Source: Mycolicibacterium septicum DSM 44393 (GTDB lineage Bacteria; Actinomycetota; Actinomycetes; Mycobacteriales; Mycobacteriaceae). From it: 37,445 bases of DNA. The stretch is taken from NCBI RefSeq assembly GCF_000455325.1, contig NZ_HG322951.1, forward strand, positions 2,680,770 to 2,718,214, written 5' to 3'. The translations under genes were made by a program, and so were the position numbers. The stretch's first letter is position 1. Every line of letters begins with the position of its first letter. This document shows positions 7,187 to 15,646 of the stretch, piece after piece. A model generated the notes under the pieces. That model saw only the letters and a program-made list of their open reading frames with translations, did no database searches and had not been told where the DNA came from.

Positions 7187-9520
7187 TCAGCGGTGGGCCA
7201 GGCCTGACCTGCCACCCGAATCCGCCTCGGCGAGCTGCTTGTTCAGCTGGTCACCCTCGATGTCGAGGTTGGGCATGACACGTTCCAGGCGCTTGGGCAG
7301 CCACCACGCCTTTTCACCCAGCATCGACATCACGGCAGGCACGATTGCCATCCGCACGACGAAGGCATCGATCAGCACACCGAACGCCAAGGCGAACCCG
7401 ATCTGCTTGATCATCGGATCACCGTTGAACACAAACCCGGCGAACACCGCCATCATGATCACCGCGGCTGCCACAACAACTCGGCTCGCCTGGGTGAAGC
7501 CGTGTTTGACCGCTTCGTCGCCACGGTGCCCGTGCACATGGGCTTCCTTCATCGAGGACACCAGGAACACCTGGTAGTCCATCGCGAGCCCGTACAGCAC
7601 GCCGATCACGATGATCGGCAACAGGCTCAGGATCGGACCCGTCGCGGTCAAGCCGAACAACTGCTGGAACCAACCCCATTGGAACAGCGCCGTGGTGGCA
7701 CCGAAGGTGGCCAGCACACTCAGCAGGAATCCGACGGTGGCCTTGATCGGCACCGCGATCGACCGGAACACGACCAGAAGCACCAGCAATGACAGGCCGA
7801 CGACCACGCCGATGTAGAGCGGCACAGCCTCGGCAAGGCGGTCGGTGGTGTCGACACCCATCGCGGTGATACCGGTGACCCCGAGGTCGACGTTGCGCAA
7901 CTCGGTCAGTGATCCGGTGTGTGCCCGGATGTCGCGTACCAGCTGTGCGGTCGCATCATCGGTGGGTCCGGTACTGGGGACGACCGAGAACAGGGCGAAT
8001 TCCTCGTTGTCGCTGACTTTTTGGAGGCTCACGGATTCCACACCGGCCATCCGGCGCAGATCGTTGTTGGTGTCGACCAGGTCGGCCGCGGTGAGCTTGC
8101 CGTTGCCCGCCGCCGGTTCGGCGACGACGACGAGCGGTCCGTTGTAGCCCTCGCCGTAATGTGTGGCCACCAGGTCGTAGCTTTCGCGTTGCGGCGTGCC
8201 CTGGTTGTAGCTGGCCCCTGCGGGCAGACCCATCGACATGTTGAGCGCCGGCAGCGCCAACAACGCGGCGATGACCACGCCGCCGATGGCAACCGGGACA
8301 CGATGGCGCAACACAGCACCGACCCATGCGGTTGCGAACCGGTGATTCGCGTCGTTGTCAGTGGATTGCTTCCGCCGGGTCTTGTCGGAGCAGATGCGCT
8401 CGCCCACCAGACCGAGCAGTGCCGGCAGCAGTGTGAGGGCGGCGATCACCGCAACGACCACTGTGGCCGCGGCGGCCAGCGCCATCGGGGTCAGCAACGA
8501 GATGCCGACCACCGTCAGCGCAACGAGCGCGATCACCACGGTGGTTCCCGCGAAAATCACTGCACTGCCTGCAGTTCCGAGCGCACGCCCGGTTGCCTCG
8601 GCGGCGCTGAGACGCTGATCGATGATCAGCCGTCGCTGGCGGTTGACGATGAACATCGCATAGTCGATGCCGACCGCCAGACCCAGCATCAATGCCAGCA
8701 CGGCGGTCATCGACTGCATGTTCACCAGGTGTGAGAACAGGAAGGTTCCGCCGACGCCGACCGCAACCGAACTCAGCGCGGTCGCCAGGGGCAGACCGGC
8801 GGCGACCAACGAGCCGAGCGTGACGACCAGGACCAGGGCCGCAACAGCGAGACCGACGACCTCACCGACGCCGACGATCTCAGGCATCTCGACCATGCTC
8901 GCCGAGGGCAGCACGTCGATACCTGTGGTGGTGACGGCATCGCGCGCGGCATCCACCGCATTTTCAACGGTGCCCGAGGGCAACTCGGCAGTCTGCTTGT
9001 CGAACTGGAACTGGTAGAGCGCGGCCGCGCCGTCGCCGGAGATCAGGACACCGGGCACGGGCTGTCCGTTGACCACCAACGGCTGCGGCGTATCCGGGGC
9101 GGTCGGTGCGGACACCTGAGATCGGGCGATCGCAGCCGCCGAGGTCAGTGTCGGGCTGGCCGGCCCCTTGGCCATCTCGGCCCGGGCGAGTGCGCCAGGG
9201 TCCAGTACGTGCTCGGAATGGGATACCGAATCGACGGCACGCAGCAATGCCGCGCGGTTGTCACCGCTATCGATGCGCTGGCCCTCCGGTGCGGCAAAGG
9301 CGATCATCCCTTGCCCGCCTGACGACTCCGGCATGCGCTGCGCGAGGTCATCGATGACCTCCTGCGCCGGCGTGCCGTTGATGCGCATCTCGTTGGAGAT
9401 CTTGGGTGGGTTCGTCACGAGCAGCCCAGCCACAACCGCGATCAGCGCGAGCCAGCCGCTGATCACCAGCCATGGGCGACTGAACGCAAAGCGCCCCAGT
9501 CGGTACAGATAGGTGGACAT
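7187..9520 (-). CDS. MmpL/RND-family transporter
   Basis: A 777-residue membrane protein with two similar halves. Each half has a first transmembrane helix, a large extracytoplasmic loop and a bundle of five to six further helices. The first helix follows RLGRFAFSRPWLVISGW. Asp-Tyr pairs in helices 4 and 10 (GIDYAMF near 287, AMDYQVF near 647) are the proton-relay signature of MmpL proteins. The C-terminal tail is short, so this is the smaller MmpL type without an extended cytoplasmic domain. It probably exports a lipid or hydrophobic compound across the inner membrane using proton motive force. It is divergent from a TetR gene across a 23-bp spacer with a palindrome, so derepression by a ligand is likely. 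The start gives MSTYLYRLGRF. Confidence 0.93.
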   Translation of the reverse strand: MSTYLYRLGRFAFSRPWLVISGWLALIAVVAGLLVTNPPKISNEMRINGTPAQEVIDDLAQRMPESSGGQGMIAFAAPEGQRIDSGDNRAALLRAVDSVSHSEHVLDPGALARAEMAKGPASPTLTSAAAIARSQVSAPTAPDTPQPLVVNGQPVPGVLISGDGAAALYQFQFDKQTAELPSGTVENAVDAARDAVTTTGIDVLPSASMVEMPEIVGVGEVVGLAVAALVLVVTLGSLVAAGLPLATALSSVAVGVGGTFLFSHLVNMQSMTAVLALMLGLAVGIDYAMFIVNRQRRLIIDQRLSAAEATGRALGTAGSAVIFAGTTVVIALVALTVVGISLLTPMALAAAATVVVAVIAALTLLPALLGLVGERICSDKTRRKQSTDNDANHRFATAWVGAVLRHRVPVAIGGVVIAALLALPALNMSMGLPAGASYNQGTPQRESYDLVATHYGEGYNGPLVVVAEPAAGNGKLTAADLVDTNNDLRRMAGVESVSLQKVSDNEEFALFSVVPSTGPTDDATAQLVRDIRAHTGSLTELRNVDLGVTGITAMGVDTTDRLAEAVPLYIGVVVGLSLLVLLVVFRSIAVPIKATVGFLLSVLATFGATTALFQWGWFQQLFGLTATGPILSLLPIIVIGVLYGLAMDYQVFLVSSMKEAHVHGHRGDEAVKHGFTQASRVVVAAAVIMMAVFAGFVFNGDPMIKQIGFALAFGVLIDAFVVRMAIVPAVMSMLGEKAWWLPKRLERVMPNLDIEGDQLNKQLAEADSGGRSGLAHR

Positions 9521-9525
9521 ATAAG

Positions 9526-9541
9526 TGAGAGTAGACTCTCA
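9526..9541. promoter_or_regulatory. Palindromic operator and divergent promoter of mmpL-type and tetR genes
   Basis: TGAGAGT-AG-ACTCTCA is an inverted repeat with 7-bp perfect arms and a 2-bp centre. It contains a -10-like hexamer on each strand: TAGACT on plus, 6 nt before the ATG at 9544, and TACTCT on minus, 7 nt before the ATG at 9520. Both transcripts would then be leaderless, and a bound TetR dimer would cover both -10 elements at once. Operator function is inferred from position and symmetry. Confidence 0.72.
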
Positions 9542-9543
9542 AT

Positions 9544-10221
9544 ATGGGAGTAAGCTATCGTTTGTTGCGAAGCCCATGCTCGGTGCGCAGACATGACCTG
9601 CGCCACGTCCCCGGATCGGAAATGCCTGCCCGTACCACTCGCCGTCGCACCGACGCGTATGCCAACGAGAGCCGTATCGTCGCGGCTGCCCGTGAGGTCT
9701 TCGCCGCAGAGGGTGCGGCTGCGACACTGACCCAGATCGCCGCGCGTGCGGGCGTTGGCAATGCGACGCTGTATCGGCATTTCCCCAACCGGCAGGCGCT
9801 CGCCGCCGCGGTATATGAGGACGCGTTCGCCACTGAGGTCGAGCCGGTGATCCTGGCGCTGGTCGACAGCGATGCCCCTCGTGAGGCATTCATCGACGTG
9901 ATCGAGCAGCTGGCCGAACTCATGTACCTCCAGCGTCCGTTGCTGCCGTCGCTGGATCACCTCACAGAGCTGACCTCCAGGCTGTTCAGCCGCAAGCGCG
10001 ACCTGTTGGAGGCGCTCGTGACCCAGGGGCAGGCCGCCGGGGATCTGCGGGCCGACCTCACCGTCGACGATGTGCCGACGTTCGTCGCCATGGTCACCGC
10101 CGCCTCGGTCGCGCTCGAGCAACCTCCGCAGTTGCGTCGCCGGTACCTCAGCTTGATGCTCGACGCCCTCAATCCCGCTGATGCCCAGCCGCTTCCGCCG
10201 TTGCCAGACGATCCTGCCTAA
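9544..10221 (+). CDS. TetR/AcrR-family regulator, probable repressor of the adjacent mmpL-type gene
   Basis: A 225-residue protein. The TetR N-terminal DNA-binding domain includes RIVAAAREVFAAEG and the helix-turn-helix TLTQIAARAGVGNATLYRHF near 62-81, and a variable all-helical ligand domain follows. The ATG at 9544 has no RBS but sits 6 nt after a TAGACT -10, which fits a leaderless transcript. An alternative ATG at 9622 gives MPARTTRRRTDAY, which looks like a more typical TetR N terminus, so about 26 residues are uncertain. It is divergent from the transporter and probably represses it and itself through the palindrome at 9526-9541. The C-terminal domain gives no clue to the ligand. The 3' end overlaps the convergent secreted-protein gene by 4 bp. 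Confidence 0.9.
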   Translation: MGVSYRLLRSPCSVRRHDLRHVPGSEMPARTTRRRTDAYANESRIVAAAREVFAAEGAAATLTQIAARAGVGNATLYRHFPNRQALAAAVYEDAFATEVEPVILALVDSDAPREAFIDVIEQLAELMYLQRPLLPSLDHLTELTSRLFSRKRDLLEALVTQGQAAGDLRADLTVDDVPTFVAMVTAASVALEQPPQLRRRYLSLMLDALNPADAQPLPPLPDDPA

Positions 10222-10643
10222 CCGATCGGTGCCATACCGGGCTGCACCGGCACCAGTACCTGCGGCGGCGCCGGTGACGGGGGTGGCGCCACCTGAAGGT
10301 CACCGCGGGGAACGAGTCCGTCGGGGACCCGGCCCGTCCCGCTGGCTTCGGCCGGCGGGGCCTCGCATTTCTGCTGGCCTTCGTTCCACACACCGCCGCT
10401 GTGTCGGCAGCAACCCTTGGTGTCGTCGATCTTCTCCTGCATGGATTCATCCAGGCCGTCGTTGAGGATATCGGTGCAGGAATCGAAGTCTTCGATGTCC
10501 CAGACGCCGGGCTCGGCCTGAGAGATTCCGGTGGGTGCCACGATGACGAACATCGCGGTAGCGGCAAATGTCGCCGCGGACGCCAATAACCGGCCTGCGA
10601 AAGTGCTTGTCCGAGTTGATGCGATTGTCGTTGTGTTCGGCAT
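10218..10643 (-). CDS. Small secreted protein of unknown function
   Basis: A 141-residue protein. Its N-terminal signal peptide has a polar start, the hydrophobic stretch LLASAATFAATAMFVIVAP and a likely cleavage after SQA (about residue 43). The mature part starts EPGVWDIEDFDSC and has four Cys in two groups (DSC, GCC and KC) that could form two disulfides. The last 35 residues are Pro-rich (VAPPPSPAPPQVLVPVQP). This layout is common among small exported mycobacterial proteins of unknown role. I do not recognise the family. It is convergent with the TetR gene and stands alone, so a link to the transporter is not established. GGGAGCA lies shortly upstream of the ATG as an RBS. Confidence 0.8.
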   Translation of the reverse strand: MPNTTTIASTRTSTFAGRLLASAATFAATAMFVIVAPTGISQAEPGVWDIEDFDSCTDILNDGLDESMQEKIDDTKGCCRHSGGVWNEGQQKCEAPPAEASGTGRVPDGLVPRGDLQVAPPPSPAPPQVLVPVQPGMAPIG

Positions 10644-10803
10644 TGCTCTGCTCCCGTAGGTCAGGCATCCTCGGGTCTACCCGGCCAGGGTGCCTGTGCA
10701 TCACCTGTATTGAATGCAAATAGTGTGCGCGCGGGCTCGGCACGGGACAAGCGCACTGGCCGCGTGTGTTTGCTGTGGCAAGGTTCTGGCAAACCGGGGG
10801 TCG

Positions 10804-11802
10804 TCAGATACGCAACAGCGCTTCGACGTTGTGGTGCGCGATCGCATGCATCTGTTGTTCGGAAAGCCCTGAGCTGGTGAGGAATTCGGTGACATTGTCG
10901 CGCTTGACGTACGGGAAGTCCTCGGAGTAGATGATCCGGTCGGCGCCCAGTTCGGCCACCACGTGGTCGAGCTGATGCTGATTGAACATCCCCGATGGGG
11001 TCACCCAGATCTGCTCGCGGTAGTAGTCACTGACGTTGCGACCATGTCCCGGGCGTACCAACGCGAAGGTCTCATCCAGCCGTTCGAGCCAGAACGCCAT
11101 CACTTCACCCCAATGCCCGCTCAGGAGTTTCAGGCCCGGATGGCGATCCAGCGCACCGGACAGGATCAGGCGGATGACGTGGATGCCTGCCTCGGCGTGC
11201 CAACCGAATGCGGGTCCGGAGAACATCACTGCAGCGGCCGCAGGCCAATCGCCGAAGTAGTACGGCCGCGAGACCTGCGCATGGGGTAGCCCAGGATGCA
11301 CGTAGATAGGCAGGTCCACCGCTTCCGCCGCGGCGAGTATCGGGTCGAAACGAGACTCGTCGAGGAACAGTCCCTCGAATGTTCCGGCGATCAACGTGCC
11401 GACGAACCCGAGGTCGCCGACGCAACGGCGCAGTTCCTCGGCGGCAGCGACCGGATCGTAGAGGGGTAGGGTGGCGAAGCCCCGGAATCGGTCGGGATGT
11501 TCGGAGATCTGTTGCGCCAGATCGTCATTGACCTGACGGCACAACTCCACCGATTCCGGTGCGGCCAAGGTGCTCGGGCTGCCGTTGCCGTGGGAGACCA
11601 CCTGAACATCGACACCGACGGCATCCATGTGGGCCAGCCGATTCCCGCCGAGGCGAGTCGCCGCATCACGGTCGTCGTTGAACACCGAGCCGAACTCGGC
11701 GAGTTCTTCGAGTGGCAAGCCGCTGGGCGGGCCGCCCAGCTGGAGAACCTGCCGGCTCACCTCGGGGTGTTCGAAGTGTTCCTCGACGGTGATGATGCGC
11801 AT
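10804..11802 (-). CDS. Amidohydrolase_2 family protein (gamma-resorcylate decarboxylase-like)
   Basis: A 332-residue TIM-barrel protein. The N terminus MRIITVEEHFEHPE has Glu7-x-His9, the ExH metal motif typical of gamma-resorcylate and related decarboxylases. Later strands give PIYVHPGLPH (His near 170), LLSGHWGEVMAFWLERLD and YSEDFPYV (Asp near 296). This is the most canonical of the four family members in the window, so metal-dependent decarboxylation or hydration of an aromatic or cyclic acid is plausible. A strong RBS (complement of CCTCCTT, 11808-11814) precedes the ATG. It lies 24 bp downstream of a TetR gene on the same strand, so it is probably co-transcribed with its regulator. A 160-bp gap to the secreted-protein gene downstream shows no further gene. 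Confidence 0.87.
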   Translation of the reverse strand: MRIITVEEHFEHPEVSRQVLQLGGPPSGLPLEELAEFGSVFNDDRDAATRLGGNRLAHMDAVGVDVQVVSHGNGSPSTLAAPESVELCRQVNDDLAQQISEHPDRFRGFATLPLYDPVAAAEELRRCVGDLGFVGTLIAGTFEGLFLDESRFDPILAAAEAVDLPIYVHPGLPHAQVSRPYYFGDWPAAAAVMFSGPAFGWHAEAGIHVIRLILSGALDRHPGLKLLSGHWGEVMAFWLERLDETFALVRPGHGRNVSDYYREQIWVTPSGMFNQHQLDHVVAELGADRIIYSEDFPYVKRDNVTEFLTSSGLSEQQMHAIAHHNVEALLRI

Positions 11803-11826
11803 CGGTGCCTCCTTGGATCTTCGCAG

Positions 11827-12450
11827 CTATGTCGGCCGGCGCCGGCTCGGTGACAGGACGTTCTGGATTGCCGGCGCGACGACGGCAACCAGCGCATCGG
11901 TATCGGCATCGACGAGCGTGGGAACGCCGACGATTCGGCGCCCCACGATGAGCCCGACCAGCATCGACGACGCCAGCCCGGCCCGCAGTACTGCGTCATC
12001 GGTCGCGCCCGGCCCGACGGCATCGAGCAGTCTTGCCTGGATGAACTCGCGAAGCTGTGTGTTCGCCAGCTCATTGACGACGGCGCCACGCAGCATCGCC
12101 ATGAGGGGCTCCGAGTCCTGTGGCGCACCCTCCCACGCGGCCAGGAAGGCGCGGACCACCCGCTCGCCGAGCTGCTCGTCAGGCCCATCGAAAGCGCCGC
12201 TCAGGTGCGCCAATGTGTCCGGCGAGATCGACATCACGGCGGCGAACAGCTCGTCCTTGGACCGGAAGAACTGCATCACCAGCGAGGCGTCAACCCCGGC
12301 GTCGGCCGCCACCTGCCGAATGGTCGTCGCAACATAGCCGTCGCCGGCGAAGCGCGCACGAGCTGCATCGAGGATGGCCTGCCGGCTCGTGCTGATACCG
12401 GGCCGGCGTCCGCGTCGGCGCTCCGAAACCTGATTGCTGTTCGCGGCCAC
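11827..12450 (-). CDS. TetR-family regulator
   Basis: About 207 residues from the GTG at 12450 (VAANSNQVSERRRGRRPG). The frame is open to 12513, but a start there would run through the palindrome in the divergent promoter, so I prefer the internal GTG. The DNA-binding domain includes AILDAARARFAGDGY and the helix-turn-helix TIRQVAADAGVDASLVMQFF. The C-terminal half is helical, with the PSLVDADTDALVAVVAP-type end seen in TetR_C proteins. It precedes the amidohydrolase by 24 bp and is divergent from the CocE-like hydrolase, so it is likely a local repressor of both and of itself. The ligand is unknown. Confidence 0.88.
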   Translation of the reverse strand: MAANSNQVSERRRGRRPGISTSRQAILDAARARFAGDGYVATTIRQVAADAGVDASLVMQFFRSKDELFAAVMSISPDTLAHLSGAFDGPDEQLGERVVRAFLAAWEGAPQDSEPLMAMLRGAVVNELANTQLREFIQARLLDAVGPGATDDAVLRAGLASSMLVGLIVGRRIVGVPTLVDADTDALVAVVAPAIQNVLSPSRRRPT

Positions 12451-12477
12451 TCTGTGAACGTACTCCGCAAGCGCGTG

Positions 12478-12499
12478 TATATCAACAGCGGTTGATTTA
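12478..12499. promoter_or_regulatory. Candidate TetR operator between divergent regulator and hydrolase genes
   Basis: ATCAAC-AGCG-GTTGAT (12481-12496) is a perfect 6-bp inverted repeat with a 4-bp centre, and the outer bases TA/TA at 12478-12479 and 12498-12499 also pair. It lies in an AT-rich patch between the GTG at 12450 and the ATG at 12562. It does not resemble the ACTGTAA or TGAGAGT palindromes elsewhere, which fits its own cognate regulator. Function is inferred from position. Confidence 0.55.
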
Positions 12500-12561
12500 T
12501 GTGGCCGGCGCACCTACGATCGACCCGGCGCGAGGACGCGACCGTTGCGGAAGGGGTGGCC

Positions 12562-14307
12562 ATGGCCCGGGAAGAGAAGCTGTTCACGCAATCCCACCCG
12601 TTGACGCCGGGTGATCGGTACGGAGTCCTGAGTGGGTTCGATCCGGGTAGCCGCACACTTCCGGCGGGGTTTCGCCTGGCACCTGTGTTCAAGGCGGTGC
12701 CGGTCGACATCGTGCTCGACAAGGACGTGCCCGTCACGATGCGTGACGGTGTGACCACGTACGTCGATATCCTGCGACCGGCGACTTCCGAGAAAGTGCC
12801 GGTGATCGTGGCGTGGAGCCCGTACGGCAAGGGTGAGGGCAGCGCCCCGGCGGCGATCGGAGTGTTCGGTCTGGTCGGCCTGGACAACGGGATTGTGTCG
12901 GGACTGCACAAGTTCGAGGGGCCCGACCCGGCGTATTGGTGTGCCCAGGGTTATGCGATCTGCAACCCCGATGTTCGCGGTGTCTCAGATTCGGAGGGGG
13001 ACAGTGTCTTATGGGATCGGCAAGAGGGTGAAGACTGCCACGATCTGATCGAGTGGCTGGCTGTCCAGGACTGGTGTACCGGCAAGGTCGCGATGAGCGG
13101 CACGTCCTATCTCGCTGTTGCGCAATGGTTTGCCGCGTCCGAACAACCTCCGCATCTGGCGGCGATCAATCCGTGGGAGGGCGTCAGCGACGTCTACCGC
13201 GATCTGGTGATGCGCGGTGGGATGCCCGACACCGGATTCGCCAGGCAGCTACACGAGAACAGCTATTGGGGCAAGGGTCGCAAAGAGGACGTTCTTGCCG
13301 AGGCGCAGCGGTATCCGCTCATGAACGGCTTGTGGCAGAACAAGATCCCCCGGGTGGACCGGATCGAGATACCGGCCTACGTGGTGGCCAGCTATTCCAA
13401 TTCGCTCCACACCGTGGGCACATTCCGAGCTTGGCGGGGGATGGGTTCACAACAGAAGTGGTTGCGTATTCACAACACTCAGGAGTGGCCCGACTACTAC
13501 GACGAGGACAACCGGGAGGATTTGCGCCGGTTCTTCGATCACTTCCTCAAGGGTGAGGACAACGGCTGGGAGCAGACTCCACGCGTTCGGTACGCCCTGC
13601 TGGACCTACAAGGCGGTGACCACGTCAATCTGCCGGCGGATCACTTTCCGCCCGAAGGGGTCGTCTACCGGAAGTACTACCTCGACGGTCGCACCCGCGC
13701 CCTGGCCACAAAGGTGCCCGTGGAAGACGCGATCGCGGCGTACGACGTGGATACCGATCCGGGCCTGGCGTCGTTCATCGTCCGGTTCGACCATGAGACC
13801 ACGATGGTCGGCTACCCCAAGGTGCGACTGTGGGTCGAGGCCGACGGCGCAGACGACATGGACCTGTTCGTGTTCGTCCAGAAGCTGAATGCGCAGGGCG
13901 CACCGCTGCAGGAGTTCACCGTGCCCAACCGGTCAGCGATGATTCACGACATCACCGAACGAGGAGCATCGATCCTGCGGTACAAGGGCTCCAGCGGTCG
14001 CCTCCGGGTGTCGATGCGGCACCTGGACGAGTCGGTCTCGACCGACGAAATCCCTGTCCACAGCTTCGACCGCGTCGAGAAGTTGACGCCAGGAGAGGTG
14101 GTCGACGTCGAGATCGACCTGTCCCCGATCGGTTTGGTGTTCTACCCCGGCGAGCAGTTGCGGCTGGTGATCAGTGCGAAGAATCTGTTCGGGTCGTGGA
14201 TGCCCGGACTTCGGGAATACGTACCGCAGAACAGCGGTCACCACCTCATCCACACCGGGACATCCCGCGCCTCGTATCTGCAACTGCCCGTGAAGACGGA
14301 CGGCTGA
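12562..14307 (+). CDS. CocE/NonD family hydrolase
   Basis: About 581 residues from the ATG at 12562, which has a good RBS (GGAAGGGG, 12549-12556). The upstream ATG at 12499 lacks one and overlaps the putative operator. The N-terminal alpha/beta-hydrolase domain has DGVTTYVDILRP, then WSPYGKGE, and the nucleophile elbow MSGTSYLAV (Ser near 182). The C-terminal half is the beta-rich jelly-roll of the X-Pro dipeptidyl-peptidase/CocE group (VRLWVEADGADDMDLFVFV, then YPGEQLRLVISAKN). Such enzymes hydrolyse esters, acyl-amino bonds or lactones. It is the only gene on its side of the divergent promoter and ends 3 bp from the convergent frameshifted amidohydrolase. The substrate is unknown. Confidence 0.9.
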   Translation: MAREEKLFTQSHPLTPGDRYGVLSGFDPGSRTLPAGFRLAPVFKAVPVDIVLDKDVPVTMRDGVTTYVDILRPATSEKVPVIVAWSPYGKGEGSAPAAIGVFGLVGLDNGIVSGLHKFEGPDPAYWCAQGYAICNPDVRGVSDSEGDSVLWDRQEGEDCHDLIEWLAVQDWCTGKVAMSGTSYLAVAQWFAASEQPPHLAAINPWEGVSDVYRDLVMRGGMPDTGFARQLHENSYWGKGRKEDVLAEAQRYPLMNGLWQNKIPRVDRIEIPAYVVASYSNSLHTVGTFRAWRGMGSQQKWLRIHNTQEWPDYYDEDNREDLRRFFDHFLKGEDNGWEQTPRVRYALLDLQGGDHVNLPADHFPPEGVVYRKYYLDGRTRALATKVPVEDAIAAYDVDTDPGLASFIVRFDHETTMVGYPKVRLWVEADGADDMDLFVFVQKLNAQGAPLQEFTVPNRSAMIHDITERGASILRYKGSSGRLRVSMRHLDESVSTDEIPVHSFDRVEKLTPGEVVDVEIDLSPIGLVFYPGEQLRLVISAKNLFGSWMPGLREYVPQNSGHHLIHTGTSRASYLQLPVKTDG

Positions 14308-14310
14308 GGG

Positions 14311-15556
14311 TCAGACTTCGGCGAGCGACGGCGGTTTCACCGCATCCGGATCGGGGTTGGCGATCGGCAGGCCCATGAACCGCCGCGCGTTGTCACCCAT
14401 GAAGTCATAGGTGCGGCGGGTGTCCATGCCCTCGGCGTACTTCCAGAAGCCCTTGGGCTCGGCCAGCCCTTCGGGATGCGGATAGTCCGAGCCGAACAGC
14501 ACCTTGTCCCACCCGACCGTCTCCACCACATCGGACACGCAGCCCTCCCAGAACGGGCTGACCCAGATGTTGCGCCGGAACACGTCGTGCGGATGTTCGG
14601 GGAAGTTCTGCGGCATCTTCTTGTACAGGTCGGCGAAATCGTGGAACAGCGGGAAGATCCAGCTGCTGCCGTTCTCCACACTGGCGATGCGCAGCTTCGG
14701 GAACCGGGTCAGGGTGCCGTGGCAGATCAGTGCGGTGAGCATGTCGGCGATCTCGCGGTGGCCCAGCACCATCCAGCGGAATGCGCTCTGCGCCATGAAG
14801 TTCTGGGTGTAGGGCGGTTCCCACTTGTTGACGTAGTCGTCGAGCGGGGGATAACTGGCGTGCAGGACGATCGGCAGGCCGGCGGCCTCGACGTCGCGCC
14901 AGAACGGATCGAATTCCGGCAGGGCAGGCGAGCGCCAACCGTGCAGGCCGTTGACCGGGCCGGGTTTGATCAGGGCGACTTTCGCACCGTTGGCAAGGAT
15001 GTAGTCGAGTTCGCGTTGCGCCGCATCGACTTCGGAGAGATTGATGATCGGTGTGGAGAACACGCGGTCGGCGTATACGAAACCCCAGTGTTCGAGGATC
15101 CACTGGTTGAGGGCGTGAACGATCGCCAGCGTCAGCTGCGGGTCATCGGCACTGGAGTGCTCGACCAGGCTGCCCAGGGTGGGGTAGTTCAGCGCCTCGA
15201 CCACACCCTGGCGGTCCAGTTCCTTGACCCGGTCCTCCGGGTTGCGGGTGGCTTCGGGCGCGTCGATGGCCTTGCCCTGCATCTCGCGCAGGGTCAGGCC
15301 TTCAGTGTTCTCCCCGGCGAAGAACTTCTCGTGCGCCCCGGGTGCCGCGACGCGCTCGAAGGTCGGGTTGGGGATGAAGTCGGTGACCCGGTTGTTGATC
15401 ACCACCCGGGTCTGGCGGCCGATCTGTGCGTACTGCACAGCGCGCGAGTACTTTTTCGGGCAGGAACTTGGTCAGCGCATCGCCGGTCTCGTACATGTGC
15501 TGGTCGGCATCGAAAATCGGTGCTTCCCTGAACTGTTCGGTGGGGTTTTCAGTCAT
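14311..15556 (-). pseudogene. Amidohydrolase_2 family gene with a frameshift (or sequencing indel)
   Basis: The N-terminal piece starts at an ATG at 15556 with RBS AAAGGAA and reads MTENPTEQFREAPIFDADQHMYE. It continues to FLPEK and then leaves the frame. The remaining 375 residues (QYAQIGRQTRVVINNRV, FIPNPTF, FGSDYPHPEG) lie in another frame from about 15450 down to 14311. One extra A in the A5 run on the minus strand (T5 at 15452-15456) explains the break: with four A the sequence reads FLPEKYSRAVQYAQIG. That joined protein aligns along its length with the amidohydrolase at 1133-2383. Repaired length would be about 414 residues. Either the gene is inactivated or the base is an assembly error. 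It lies 90 bp downstream of the thiolase-like gene, across a long hairpin. Confidence 0.85.
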
Positions 15557-15577
15557 GTCAGTGGTTCCTTTTCTCCC

Positions 15578-15637
15578 GCGAGCAGACGCGTAGGCACCCC
15601 GGAATGCGCATTTGCGGGTACCTACGCGTCTGCTCGG
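15578..15637. terminator. Long hairpin between thiolase-like gene and frameshifted amidohydrolase (repeat copy 2)
   Basis: Perfect 16-bp inverted arms, CGAGCAGACGCGTAGG at 15579-15594 and its complement at 15621-15636, enclose a 26-nt loop that can partly pair again. The left side (15578-15605) shares GCGAGCAGACG and GCACCCCGGAA with the hairpin at 7117-7175. It fills most of the 90-bp gap and may reduce read-through from the thiolase-like gene, or act as a processing site. Confidence 0.65.
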
Positions 15638-15646
15638 CCATGAAAA

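Noticed and set aside
15448..15460. Programmed ribosomal frameshift in the amidohydrolase gene
   Set aside because: The frame needed is +1, the run is not a canonical -1 slippery heptamer in frame, and the paralogue at 1133 has no such site. An indel is simpler.
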